64,000 bases of DNA. Origin: Prostheceraeus crozeri (Eukaryota; Platyhelminthes; Polycladida; Euryleptidae). The notes under the pieces are model-generated. The model saw only the letters and a list, made by a program, of their open reading frames with translations, made no database searches and had not been told where the DNA came from. The first letter of the stretch is position 1, and each line of letters begins with the position of its first letter. Both the position numbers and the translations under genes were made by a program. The stretch is taken from contig CAJQUW010001755.1 in the NCBI GenBank assembly GCA_907163375.1, forward strand, positions 1 through 64,000, given 5' to 3'. Of the stretch, positions 25,802-36,612 are shown piece after piece.

Positions 25802-27213
25802 TTGACTTTTATATTTTACAATCAATTTATGCCAAAAACTGCTGATGAGTCCTCAAAATTTACATTCATTTTATCAGCTTTCATTTTAAATACTGGGGTG
25901 AACAAACGCAAAGAAAAAGAAGAAACAGAAAGAACTAGAATAGTTTTCCCTTTTAGAAATGAAATCATGGACAAATTAGATTTGCAAAGTGTTATTCATG
26001 ATCGAAGTGCATGCAAACTTTTACCCGAGAAAGTCAAGGACAGTCATCCCCCAACACTATGTTTTTCTTTGAATAAACCTATTTCGCAAAAAATCTGTAA
26101 TTATAGCACTTTACTTAATGAACTAGACAAAGATGTACTTTACACTATTCTCAACAATGACTGCGCATGTGATCAGCATCAAAAATTTTATTTACGTGCA
26201 TCATAAACACGTGATAACTGGCGATATAAATTTCATAGAAAACGAAGAATTGAAAATATTGATGAATTTCGGAACTAAACATAGAATTTCGGAAAACAAA
26301 AGTAAAAAGCAAATTCTAATAGATATTGAAACGGCTTTAGACCAACATGTCAAGCGTGTTAGCAAGCTTAATTGTATAAGCATTAATAAATTTGACGATT
26401 GGAAGTTAAGAATATTGAAAATTACAAGAGACCGATTGTATTATTTGTTCTTACCGACATCTAGCAAAAGCAAAATTAACTATTTGATGGTAGTTATTAA
26501 AGACTTGCAAAATCATTTTACAATAGCATCTGTGGATAAGGCAAGTAGTAATTATTCTTTCATATGTAAAAAATTTTACGTTCGCAGACTTCACCTTTCA
26601 GCAGACTAGTGGTATTCCGATGAGTGGTAATTGCAGCCCACTGCTAGCAGATTTATTCTTAGCGCATTGTGAATTTCAGTACATGCAAGCACTAATGCGT
26701 AGTAAAAAGTTCGGACTGGCAAAAAATTTATCTAATACGACTAGGTATATAGATGATTTGTGTATCATAAACTATAGTCATTTTAATAACTTAATTTTAG
26801 ATATTTACCCAAAAAGTCTTGAAGCCAGCAGAAGTGGCTATGATAACAAACAAGTGGATTATTTAGATTTAAAACTTAAAATTGGAGAGCATATGATTGA
26901 GACCTCGGTATATCATAAAATCGAAGATTTTGATTTTCCAGTAACCCTGTTGACATTTCCTGATAACAACATGCCTTACAAATTAGGGATTCATGTGTTC
27001 GCAAGGCAAGTAATACGGTATGGTAGAATATGCTCACACATTAAAGATTTCATTAATAAAACTAATAAAACATTGCACATTCTAGAATCAAGAGGTTATG
27101 ACAAGAAATTATTACGACTAGAAACAGAAAAAGCACTTCATAAGCATAGCTCCTTACTGCACAAGTTTGGACTATTTGCTGCACGACAGCTATTTGATCT
27201 GTGTTCTTCCTGA
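25802..27213 (+). pseudogene. Reverse transcriptase part of the Penelope-like element
   Basis: In order I see an N-terminal region (FRNEIMDKLDLQSVIHD), the segment HKHVITGDINFIENEEL, the DKAS/ICKK motif that precedes the RT fingers in this family, the SGIPMSGNCSPLLADLFL motif B, and the YIDD catalytic box in TRYIDDLCIINYSHF. A YLDLKLKIG strand and a long C-terminal thumb end at 27213. Between ICKK and motif B the family normally has well over 100 residues carrying the first catalytic Asp. Here that part is lacking, so the copy cannot be active. Which invertebrate lineage of Naiad it belongs to needs a tree. Confidence 0.8.
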
Positions 27214-27731
27214 ATCCACTCATTTTCTTTTCTATGAACACTGCCGAACAAGGAATTTTTAAAGTGTGGTTGAGGCTGCTCTCTATGTGCAGGGCCCCGC
27301 TCGGATGAATTTGAGCGTTCAGGTTGAGGGGCCAAAACGCGAATCCTGTCCGAGTTACCTGCTGATGACCTCAGCTACCTACGGGGAACGGATAATCAGT
27401 CCTTCTAAGGACTTAAATTCTTTCAAAAAGCATTCCAAAAAACTATTATAAATCTTAAAAGTCACAAAAAAATGTTTTCTTTCATTTATACTCCTTTTTA
27501 AACGCTTCGTTTTAATATTTATTTCATTTAAGAGTTCATCATTTCATTTCTTGAATTTAATTTTCATATGATTTTATTTTATTTTTATCATATTTTATTC
27601 ATTTGTAAGCTTTAATAAATTTAATTTTCATCTAGGGGTTTAACGTCTAACTTAAAACTAAGTTATTTGAGACAACTACAGATGTTTCACATGTTCAGTT
27701 TAATCTCCCTTTTGTTATGATTATGTATATG

Positions 27732-28155
27732 ATATCTACCTGATTCTAGGAGTTAACCAGTGTTAAACTATGCCAGTTTATCTAGTAATGTATTTTTTGC
27801 TATCTAGAGATCTCATTAAATCCCGTAATATCCCTGTCCCTGTTAAAACGAGGGGCAAATTAACTACGCATAGAAATCCCTCATATTGAAAAGAAGTGCA
27901 TAGATCCCTGTTAATTTTCCCTCCCCGAATAGAGATCAACTATAACATTGTTAATTTGTCCCTACCCGAATAGAGATAAACTGGCATAGTTTAAAACGGT
28001 TAAAGGAGTTTCATTGATATTTGCTGAGATATCTCGGCCAATTATTTCAGCAAATATCAATGAAACCTCCTTTAACCATTACATAATCTACGAGTCGGAG
28101 CGCAGCGAAGACGAGTAGATTTCATGGTTTAACTCCGTAAATCAGGTAGATATCT
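27732..28155. repeat. Cluster of nested palindromes (multi-stem foldback)
   Basis: Three stems fit inside one another. Outer arms 27732-27760 and 28126-28155 pair (GATATCTACCTGATT with AATCAGGTAGATATC, then a less perfect GGAGTTAA part). A perfect 21-bp pair joins 27764-27784 to 27975-27995. A third hairpin occupies 27999-28078 with ~30-bp arms, one bulge and an 18-nt loop. Between them a ~34-bp direct repeat (GTTAATTT...CCCGAATAGAGAT) stands at 27909 and 27949. A minor hairpin (ATCTAC/GTAGAT) lies at 28087-28121. No frame is conserved. It may be its own MITE or the 5' part of the Crypton. Confidence 0.8.
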
Positions 28156-28514
28156 TATTTAAACCACTGATATCTACTAAGATTTCCAAAATGGTTTAGG
28201 GTTAGATGTCATTATGGTATTAAGATATTTAAACCGTTGATATCAACAACACATTGATGTAACATATCTACATTATAGCCATAAATTATTACACCACAGT
28301 AAAAGGTTTTTACTATTAAGATTTCCATGATATAACACATATAAAGATTTCTATAGATGTAAGCTATGGATTTATGTGTCCGTGATTTAGTTCATGCATG
28401 AACATAGTCCTAGTTTGATTTGCTGTTTGAAAATCAAAAAGCAATATCAAAATAGTGCATGATCAAAAGTATCCAATATCATCTTTTACTTAATCAGTCT
28501 TACGGTAAAAAGAA

Positions 28515-29768
28515 TTGAAAATGAGCAGCATAAGCAGATTTGCTACAACTACAGAGGAAGAAAGGAAAAAGAATTTGGAAGAAAGGATACCTTATAATAC
28601 ATTAAAGAAACAGAAGTGGTCACTGAGCATATTTAGAGAATGGCAACAATTCTGGAAATGTCGATTAGATGGAAGCTTAAAAGTCTATAAAGATATTGAT
28701 GAAATGACCGCCTATGAATTAGACCAATGTCTTCGCGTTTTTTTATGTGAGGTTAGAAAAACGGATGGAAATAAATATCCTCCCAAAACACTGAAAGAGA
28801 TGGTTGCAATGCTGCAACATTATTGTAATAATGTTATGGATAAAAATTGGTCAATATTCTGCGATAAAGACTTCAGTGAATCAAGAAAAGTGTTAGACGG
28901 TGAGATGAAGGCAAGTGCAAAGGAAGGCAACGTAAAGATAACCAAAAGAAGTGACAATATCTTTCAACTCTGAAGAGAAATTATGGACTAAGGGCCTAAC
29001 GGGCTGGGAACGAGTTCCCCTACACAGCTACAGAACACACTCATTTATGTTCTAAGCATTGAACTAGGGTTGCGTGCTGCTACGGAGCACAAACACTTAA
29101 CTTTTGGGGATCAAAACGATCAATTGCGATTGATAGAAAAAGATGGCGTGGAGGTGCTTCAGTACAAAGAAAACACCTCTAAATCTCGTTTATTTGGGAT
29201 CAAACAAGCCAGAATGGAGCCAAAAGTCGTACATGTGCTGCCAAACTTTGAAAGCCCGGAGAGATGTCCAGTGAAGATCTACAAAAAGTTCGTCCATTAC
29301 AGAGAAACTGTCAAAGAAATAACGTCCTTTTATCTTACACCTATACAACAACCCAAAAATGAAACTTGGTTCAAAAAAACTCCATTAGGTATTCATCAAA
29401 TTGAAAAAGTAGTCAAGAACCTAATGATGAGCATAAAAGCAAAAGGTAACTTTACAAACACAAGTACAAGAAGAACTGCAAAAACGCGAATAATAGCATC
29501 AGGATTACCAAATGAAGTAGCGAAAAAGCGTATTGGTCATGTATCAGAGGCTGATCTAAATTACATCGACATGGGATCGATGAACGAAAAGGTGACCCAT
29601 GCATTGAGAAAAAGTGATGCTCAGGCACCTACATGTAGTCGTCAATGTCAACCAATGTCAACCAATAACCAATGCAATAATGAAAAAGAAGGAATTTCCA
29701 CAGAAAATGTATCTTTTGGAGGAAATTTTCAAAACTGTTCTTTCAACATTTATATTCGTAAAGACTGA
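28515..29768 (+). pseudogene. Crypton-type tyrosine recombinase (DUF3504-like)
   Basis: The N-terminal part (28515-28973) reads RFATTTEEERKKN, KKQKWSLSIFREW, ELDQCLRVFLCEVRK, YPPKTLKEMVAMLQHY: the SAM-like DNA-binding domain of Crypton recombinases. The catalytic part (28980-29768) has the first Arg in IELGLRAATEHKHL, then PERCPVKIYKKF, ETWFKKTPLGIH, TSTRRTAKTR, KKRIGHVSEADLNYIDM with the Tyr nucleophile, and a Cys-rich tail ending FGGNFQNCSFNIYI. Around 28970-29030 two compensating frame shifts plus stops interrupt the protein. The His of the usual NHSxRRT box is Thr here (NTSTRRT), so recombination activity should be lost even without the shifts. Cryptons are DNA transposons that move by a circular intermediate. 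A domesticated host gene is unlikely given the breaks. Confidence 0.8.
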
Positions 29769-32020
29769 TCACTATACTTGAAAATTACATATTTAGAATG
29801 ATATTGTTATAGTTGATAGTAATACAATTACTTACATTACATTTGTTTTGCAGTACTGAGATTTCCCAGCAGTTCATAGATAGTGATTGCAGGAGGTTAA
29901 ATGCAGGAGTTAAACGCTGATAACCTCCTACCGATTATACATTACAAAGATATAGACACCTACTGATGTCAGTGGTTTAAATATAGATAAACGTTACGTG
30001 ACGCTGATAGGGTCAAGATGGGAAAGGCTTAAGTGTCATCAATATGTTTAGATTAAGGTTTAGGATAGCGCCTCGAATTATCCCTCTAGTCACAATTACA
30101 TAATAACGTTTATTAACGATTCTGCTTGAATTATCAAGTCATTAGGACTTCAGACTCTTGTCAGGTAAGCAGACAATTCCAGTCTTGTGAATTATTAATA
30201 ACTTTTTTAATATTAGGATACTCGTAATTTGGGTTGGTATTAAGAGGTTTTCTTTGCAGTAATAATTTATTTATTTATGGCTAATTAACTATTTTTTTTC
30301 AACTACCTAAATACGATTTTGTGATATTAATCAAAGTATACTTAGGCTGAGTAGAATGGTCAAATTTTTAATGTTCCAACTGGTGAAATTTGGGTAATTG
30401 ATTTTCAGAAATACTTAAAAATTACTTAAAATACTAAAAATAATACTTAAAAATACTTAAAAAAAGGTCACAAAGCGTAGAGCTTCTAGCTTCTACTTTT
30501 TTTAAGCAATTCTGACAAATGTTCTCCAAAAGGGCAAGGTAGGGTTTAAGTGCCTCACTTATTTTAATGCTTAACAGATGTCAAAGTTGAATAGAACAGT
30601 TCATCGATCAAACAGAATTACAACATGATCATCATTTATACTATTATCACTGATCACTGTAATTGTGGCGTATAAAAACTGCATCATATCGTGTTTGTCG
30701 AATTAAATGTGCCATCAGTGAACTGATGGTTCTTTCAGCTGCTTCGCTGCACCAAAAGCTACTTGAGAAACCGTTACACCATGATGAAATGCTGAATTAT
30801 AGGCACTAAATAATTCATGGTTGCGTAAGCTCATGGCATTACTAGGCTATTTCATCTGATAGCAATCTACATAATCGTCGTGTACCTGTTAAATATTTTA
30901 CAAAGTTAAAAAGGCTTCATAACGTTGTACATTCCACATTTTTTGGTTTGGGTTGCTCATGTGAATAATATTTCCAACTAAACATTTTCGAAGACAGAGA
31001 GAGAGGGAGAGAGAGTAGCAGATTCACTGTCCTGTTAAAGTGTGAGAGCTGAAGTATAAATCCTCTAAACAGCTTCATTCCTGGAATAATGCGTGAGAAG
31101 ACATCTTCTCAATTATTTGTCGCATACATGCAGATATTTAAAGTCATTTCTGACATGGTCATGTGATGTACGGCAGAACTCGTGCTGAAATCAGCACAAA
31201 CCGCATTTTCTCAATTTTAGGAAATGTATTCACTTTTTGTCGTTATCGGAAATTCAGAAGTTGAATTTAAAAAGGACTTAAAACAAATTTAATTTTCGCG
31301 AATTGTGCAGAAGGCTGTGAGATGTTTTCGTGACAACGGCAATCCATGCAGCGGAAATTATCTTATAATCGAATATGGTAGCGTTCACTTTGTTGGTTGC
31401 TTTCGAAAACAGTCGAGCGCTTTGACACTGCATACGAATAACTGCGAGCAGAAAATTGGAATTTGAAAACACATGTTAGCAATGCATTATAGCCTTGAGT
31501 TGAATCACCTTGTCGAAATCTCCTGGAAGTGATGAAGTTCCAAGCCGTCTTCATTACAATGGTAAATAGTATCTGTCTTATCCTGGTATCACTTTACTGT
31601 TGAATTGAATTCAGTAAATTTAGTCCTTGCCAAATAAAAATTCAAATTAATCCGACATTTAGTTTCCACAATTGAACAGAATTTGACCGCAGATATATCT
31701 CAAAAAACTAATGTCTAGAATATCAACATATAAATAGGGCTGCGCGCGGTGTACCTGTTCTCTGGCCGGTGCACCGAAATGTCCGAATTTTGATCAAATT
31801 AATGTTTTACTGCATATCTTCAATATTAATTAATTGGTTTTGTCAGCTATACTAGTCACAGCAAATTGGAGTGAAACATGTTTTAAGCAAGCAGTACAAT
31901 TAATCCAAAAGGGAGAGCATCATTGAATTCTATTTATCATTTCAATTCAAACATTTAATGTTTATATCATGAAAATGAAGCCTTCAGAAAATATTATAAA
32001 ATATTATATGTCTATATGTC
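29769..32020. other. No supportable gene; AT-rich and simple repeats
   Basis: The first 250 bp contain a GGAGGTTA...TAACCTCC inverted repeat (~29892-29930) and TCAGTGGTTTAAATATAG (~29965), inverted relative to a segment at 28158, so the Crypton probably extends here. Around 30400-30470 is a TACTTAAAAA-rich simple repeat, and near 31000-31015 a GAGA tract. The remaining frames are short and unrecognised. Confidence 0.5.
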
Positions 32021-32024
32021 TATA

Positions 32025-33290
32025 TTATAAACTAACCGATGCACAGTTGACAAAAGTATGTAAAGTGATGAAAATTCGGTAATTCATTTCATGATAAATT
32101 GTTGTGGACAATGAAATCTGAATTCCAGCGACTTCAGACGTTCGGATTATCATAATGGATATTATGTACGCTGATGTTGCTCTTCTTGCTAATATACAAG
32201 CTATGTTAGCGGTCAGTGGCAGCGAAAACATTGTCACATCACAAAGAGACTGTTTGAAAGTCGAGTAATGACGAGAGGTGAGAAACAGGTCAAGGAGATG
32301 TCCAGTATCCCCAGCTCGGTCAGGCACTCTGGTAGGACAAGTGACAATTTGACTAAGGTTGTGAGGGACAGCGAAATCCTGGGCTGCCTGACCGGAGAGA
32401 TCGGTGGTGCGTGAGTGCACAAGCCAGTCAACATTGTGCACGTTGAAGTCACCAAAAACGGCAACTTCAGCGCTGGGATACTCTTGTAGAAGAGAATCGA
32501 TCTTGTCAGAAAGAACATTGAAAATATCCGCATTAGTTGATGGAAAGCGGTATAGGAAAAATAGAAGAAGAGTGGTCTTCTGCAGCGGCGCAATGAAGGC
32601 AAGATACTCATGCCTTGGATCCTCTGAGCTACGAAGCCTTCTCAAGGGAAGGCTTGTCTTGGCATAGACTCCAAGACCATGACAAGGTGCTTTATCGATC
32701 CGGTGAAATATGTATCCATCAGGAGTAACGTCGCTTGATGACACACTGGGATCTAACCTGGTTTCCGACAGGGCTAGAAGATCTGGTGACTTACCTTGCA
32801 GGAAGATGTTGATGTCGTCGTAATTGGACCTCAGTCCTCTTACGTTGCTGAAGCTGATCCTGAGAGGGGTTTTGAGCTTGACGGCTTGACTACGTTTCTT
32901 GTGTGTCTTTCTCATTTTCATAATTTCTCATAGAATATCAATCAAATAAACGAAAAATTATACTGTACAACAAAGCGATACAAGAAACTTTGGAAGGCAT
33001 CAGAAAAACGTAAATAATAGCAACAAAACTGCAATAAATAATACGCAAAAAAGGCACTTATAGGCACAGTTCATGTCGCAAAAGCTTGAAGAAACCCAAA
33101 TGAGAACCCCTTCGCCGTAACAATGGGTACAAGTCAGGTAGGCCACAGAGGAACCGGATACAGCTACACGGGCTAAACCCCTCAGTAAAGCTACCCACGC
33201 ATGTCCGTGGCAGTGGAACTGTACCGCCTTTTTTCGAGCAGTTGACAGGGCCTGCCTCCCAAAGCATTACCAGTGGGTTCAGGACCCTCG
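32025..33290 (-). pseudogene. LINE fragment: 5' region and APE endonuclease
   Basis: A 298-codon minus frame (32921 to 32025) starts with LRISFSNVRGLRSNYDDI, then LLALSETRL, GLGVYAKTSL, VAVFGDFNVHNVDWL and LLDLFLTS. These are the N, E, GDFN and DLxLTS landmarks of the apurinic-type endonuclease that starts ORF2 of Jockey/CR1-like LINEs. The last ~70 codons no longer look like endonuclease, and no RT follows, so the copy is cut off at its 3' side near 32.2 kb. The ~350 bp upstream (to ~33290) are GC-richer than the surroundings and probably are this LINE's 5' leader, with a 69-codon frame at 33058-33267. An almost unbroken endonuclease means a fairly recent copy. Confidence 0.8.
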
Positions 33291-33299
33291 AACTACCTG

Positions 33300-34191
33300 A
33301 CGCCCGTATGCCGTGAATACGTTGTATCTGTCACACTTTAACCTGCAACAAATGGGGAAGTGCAAAAGAGAGCAGTGGAAAGAAGTTCGATCACAAATGA
33401 GCCAAATAAGAGCCATGCCCAAAAACCTGATTCAACAACATGAAACATCTAATAACTGTTCATATCTGACAAACCAGGGGGTGGTGTTAATTGGGACGGC
33501 CGAAGCCTACCACACATTTAAAATAAACAAACGCGGAGAAAAAGAAAGAAAAATTAATCAAACATAAATAAATTCAATGACCAGTAAAATAAAAATAATA
33601 TTCCAGAGCCTGCTAGTTAGCCGGAGCACGGTCACAAACCGCCGACAATAAACCTTTCGACAAGGTAGAACCCAAAGAAGCATGAGCTTCAGACGACAAA
33701 GCCTTATTGCGACTCCGTTTTCACCTTTCAACCGCTTTGAGGCCGCAGTTTGTGTTGTTGATTGTGTTTCGCCAGACCAATTATCCGCTCACAAGCATGT
33801 GCACCAGCCTGTGATAGGGCGCAAGATCTGACGCTTTTAGTATCGTTTGTATTTTTCATCTTTACTAATAAGCGGTGACGCTGATTCGAATCTAGTCACT
33901 ACATTTCTAATTATTAATCTGTCAATGAATGTTGAATATTTTAACTAAAAAAGTCCTCTTGAATTGCTCGGTTAACCATTCGACAACTTACAGTCGAACA
34001 CTTACAAAACTTTTCAAGAAGTGATCTGTGACGTGGCTGTGTACGCACGAGAAGAGCTATTAGACAAAGATGGATTAGTGTGAGTATCTTGTACTAAGTA
34101 GACATTTACGGTGACGCATGAAGTCAACTTCGCCGATGAGAAAATCACTTCGGCCCTGACCACACGAACGCAGTGAGTCATTCGAACGGCG
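33300..34191. other. No supportable gene
   Basis: One 84-codon + frame (33313-33567) without recognisable motifs, otherwise unstructured AT-rich sequence. Confidence 0.45.
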
Positions 34192-34822
34192 GAGTAAGTA
34201 TATTAAGTAGAGTAGCAACTCAGCATTACATGTAATTAAATCCCCAATGTGCTTGTAGTTTCGACTTTATCAAATGAACTCGAGTTGAGACCCAGTGCTT
34301 AATGTGAGATAAGCAGTTTCGAAGAGATTGCCACAGAATTGACTGTTCATGATAGCAATAGAGAAGGAAAAATAGCATTTTACAGATTCTCTGTCCCATG
34401 ACAGCCTTGGAGAAGTAGTGTTTATTAAATAAGCAATTCGATGGGAATTACTATTACTTTAATAGTTACAGTATTTTCTTAAGCTTGATCACATCGCAAA
34501 CTACTTGCCATTGAAATAGCAAAACATCATAATCAAAAGCGATGAACATTAACTTTAAAAGATGTAAATGGGTCAACGTAACTATTCAGATTCAAGAAAT
34601 TAAACATTGATTTCGAAAATCATAAAATTATGCCCATGAAAATTGTTCAAAACTTGAAATTTCAGCCAAGAATCACAACAAGATACACCAAGATTCTAAT
34701 GCAGTTGATGAAATTTCCTTGATAATCTACTTTATCTCCGCTTAATTGAGACACCTGTTTATAAATTCTCATTCATTTTGATATCCAACAAACTTCATGC
34801 TACTTACGGTATATCGAGGTAT
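34192..34822 (+). mobile_element. hAT-like nonautonomous element, copy 2 (3'-truncated, diverged)
   Basis: Starts GGAGTAAGTATATTAAGTAG and follows the other copies through landmarks such as CAGCCTTGGAGAAGTAGTG and GATATCCAAC. It stops about 200 bp short of the usual end, and the right TIR is missing. It is more diverged than copies 1, 3 and 4. Confidence 0.8.
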
Positions 34823-35691
34823 CAAATCAATAGCCAGAGCTGGGCATCGTGGAATCGCGGACTACCAAAATTCGATCGCGATCTCGAGATAAGTTTTGAC
34901 TTTAAGTCCGTGATCGTGGATGAAAATCAGACTTAAGTCCGCGATTCTGTGATTTTGGTTGGAAATGTTTCAAATGTTGAACACTATCTAACTCACATCT
35001 TTTATAACTTTAAAAGCACATCCTTGGTTTTCTTCAATTACCTACTAAAATGATCTTCTAGTTGGCTGATGCAATAAACATGGATGCCAAATTGCTTAAT
35101 TTAGCGTTCTGTTCAATCTACGGTTGCGACAGTAAAGCCTAAATTCTGATGCACTTCTTAAATTTCCTTATTTTGAATGATTTATTGTCATGCAGAATTT
35201 CTTCATATCTGTCGGTACATGCTGAAGACTCATCCTCAAGTTCTCGAATCCCTATAATCGTGACGTGATTCGACACATTATCACGATCTATGTAGACACA
35301 CGTGGGCCGAAGCCATATGACGCTATCATTCATTTTAACCTTGCAAACATGAGTAGGGCTATAGACCTATGACATAAATTGTAAAAATTGAGCGTTACAG
35401 TCAGCATTAAACATTATATACCTTCATCTACTTGAATAAAAGCATCAGATACAGCAAGTGCCTGATAGCTCACGAAGTAGTACAAGGAAGGAAGAAATTA
35501 GAACGATCAATTAGAAAGCATGATGTCAGAACTTTTGTCACTTTCTGTCATATATTTTACAGCTATACACTATACTACTCAATTTTAGTAGTATTTGTTG
35601 AATTACTTTTTTGTTGATGTGATTAAAATTCTCAGTCACTAGCTCAAATACTCATATCCCAAACTATTTGTACAAAATGATGTAGAATTCT
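34823..35691. other. No supportable gene
   Basis: Nothing recognisable on either strand. A CGATCGCGATCTCGAG-like GC island at ~34860-34900 stands out in the AT-rich surroundings. Short frames only. Confidence 0.4.
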
Positions 35692-36290
35692 TCAAAGTAA
35701 TTGACAAATCGGAGTGCTTTTACAGTCATTCGCTAATGAATAAGAATTGAAGTTGAAGGACTCAAGGCGAGCTCCTTCGACGTCGACACACTCCCCAGTT
35801 GATTCAACATCCATGTTCGGCAAGCGAAGATCGAACACAACTGGGCATCGGAACGTGGCGTCCTCTTTGATATGCCTAGTCACCGACACTATACATGCAT
35901 CATACAAAAAACGATCTCTCTTCTGAATTTCAGATCTGTTTTCAATTCACTTGAATAAAGGATTCCGTGCAATCACCAGGTAGCTATCATAGACATATTT
36001 AAACACTTTGTCATAGACGTGATCAAAATATGAATGAAGAGTGGGTGGAATCCAAAATGACTTTCAGTGCCCTCTTTCTTGCTTGCGTAGATTTCCATAT
36101 GATATTGGTACCCATTGGTAGAACTCAAGCACCTCATTTTGTACCCAAAGCGTAGGCCTATAGGTTTGCCTTTGATCAAGATTTTGCAACTATATTTGCC
36201 ATAATATGGCACCAGTGATTCGTCTGGTGATGGTTTCTCGTGAAATATACTGAACTTCGTCAGATTCGTTTTGATGCGATCAAAGATCTC
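35692..36290 (-). pseudogene. piggyBac-type transposase relic
   Basis: Reading minus from ~36290: FSIFHEKPSPDESLVPYYGK, then YSCKILIKGKPIG, RFGYKMRCLSSTNGYQYHME. This is the hallmark piggyBac transposase core around the first catalytic Asp (DES). A second block (35907 to 35692) has RHIKEDATFRCPVV, which matches the family's TGTIREDR...CP segment. The stretch in between should hold the second Asp (FDNFFTS) but is not readable, and the N- and C-terminal domains are absent. There are several stops and frame changes. No TTAA-flanked ends were found, so the limits are those of the coding remains. Confidence 0.7.
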
Positions 36291-36364
36291 CTAAATTTTG
36301 CATATTTGTTGCCGCGTTCGATATTCTAACTGTCCACTAACTAAATGAACATGATTGGAAATTA

Positions 36365-36612
36365 CGTGACGATGTTTCATGTCAAAAACTGCGGCTCTTA
36401 ACTCAGTATTTTTACGTTAATACGCGAAGGCATTGAAAATTTCATTTTAGCCAAAACTGCAATCTGCGTTCCATTGTTTTTCCTTGATCGTGTGTGACAA
36501 TGAGAGAAACTAGCTAGAACTCGACAGACGCGCAGATTCATAGTACGCATAGGGTGTGCATCATTCTGTAAAAGTCTCTTTTTCGGTCTCGTTCTGCTGC
36601 CGGACTACATTT
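36365..36612. repeat. Solo arm of the foldback family
   Basis: Matches the right arm of the element at 24041-24771 over ~250 bp with moderate divergence. Shared landmarks are AAAATTTCATTTTA, AATCTGCGT, TCATTCTGTAAAAGTCTC and the terminal CTGCCGGACTA. The opposite arm is missing, so this is either a truncated copy or a recombination product. Confidence 0.75.

Larger units (their letters stand above)
24950..27450 (+). mobile_element. Penelope-like element, GIY-YIG domain before RT (Naiad-like), broken
   Basis: A Penelope-like retroelement whose GIY-YIG endonuclease domain lies 5' of its reverse transcriptase on the same strand. Canonical Penelope elements have the reverse order; N-terminal GIY-YIG has been described for the Naiad group. 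It is a broken copy with about five breaks, and part of the RT core is missing. The outer limits are estimates: the 5' limit is taken just after the foldback element, and the 3' limit in a GC-richer segment after the last coding block. I see no terminal repeats and no convincing hammerhead ribozyme. Confidence 0.7.

Noticed and set aside
25838-25850. CTGATGAGTCC, as in the core of hammerhead ribozymes that Penelope-like elements often carry
   Set aside because: No matching GGACGAAAC half or cleavage triplet follows, and the site lies within the element's coding part. Chance match.
27290-27400. GC-richer segment after the Penelope-like RT with ATGA, AAAA and TGAT, checked as a SECIS element
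   Set aside because: The spacing between the ATGA and the A-rich loop is about twice what SECIS structures allow, and no clear stem pairs.
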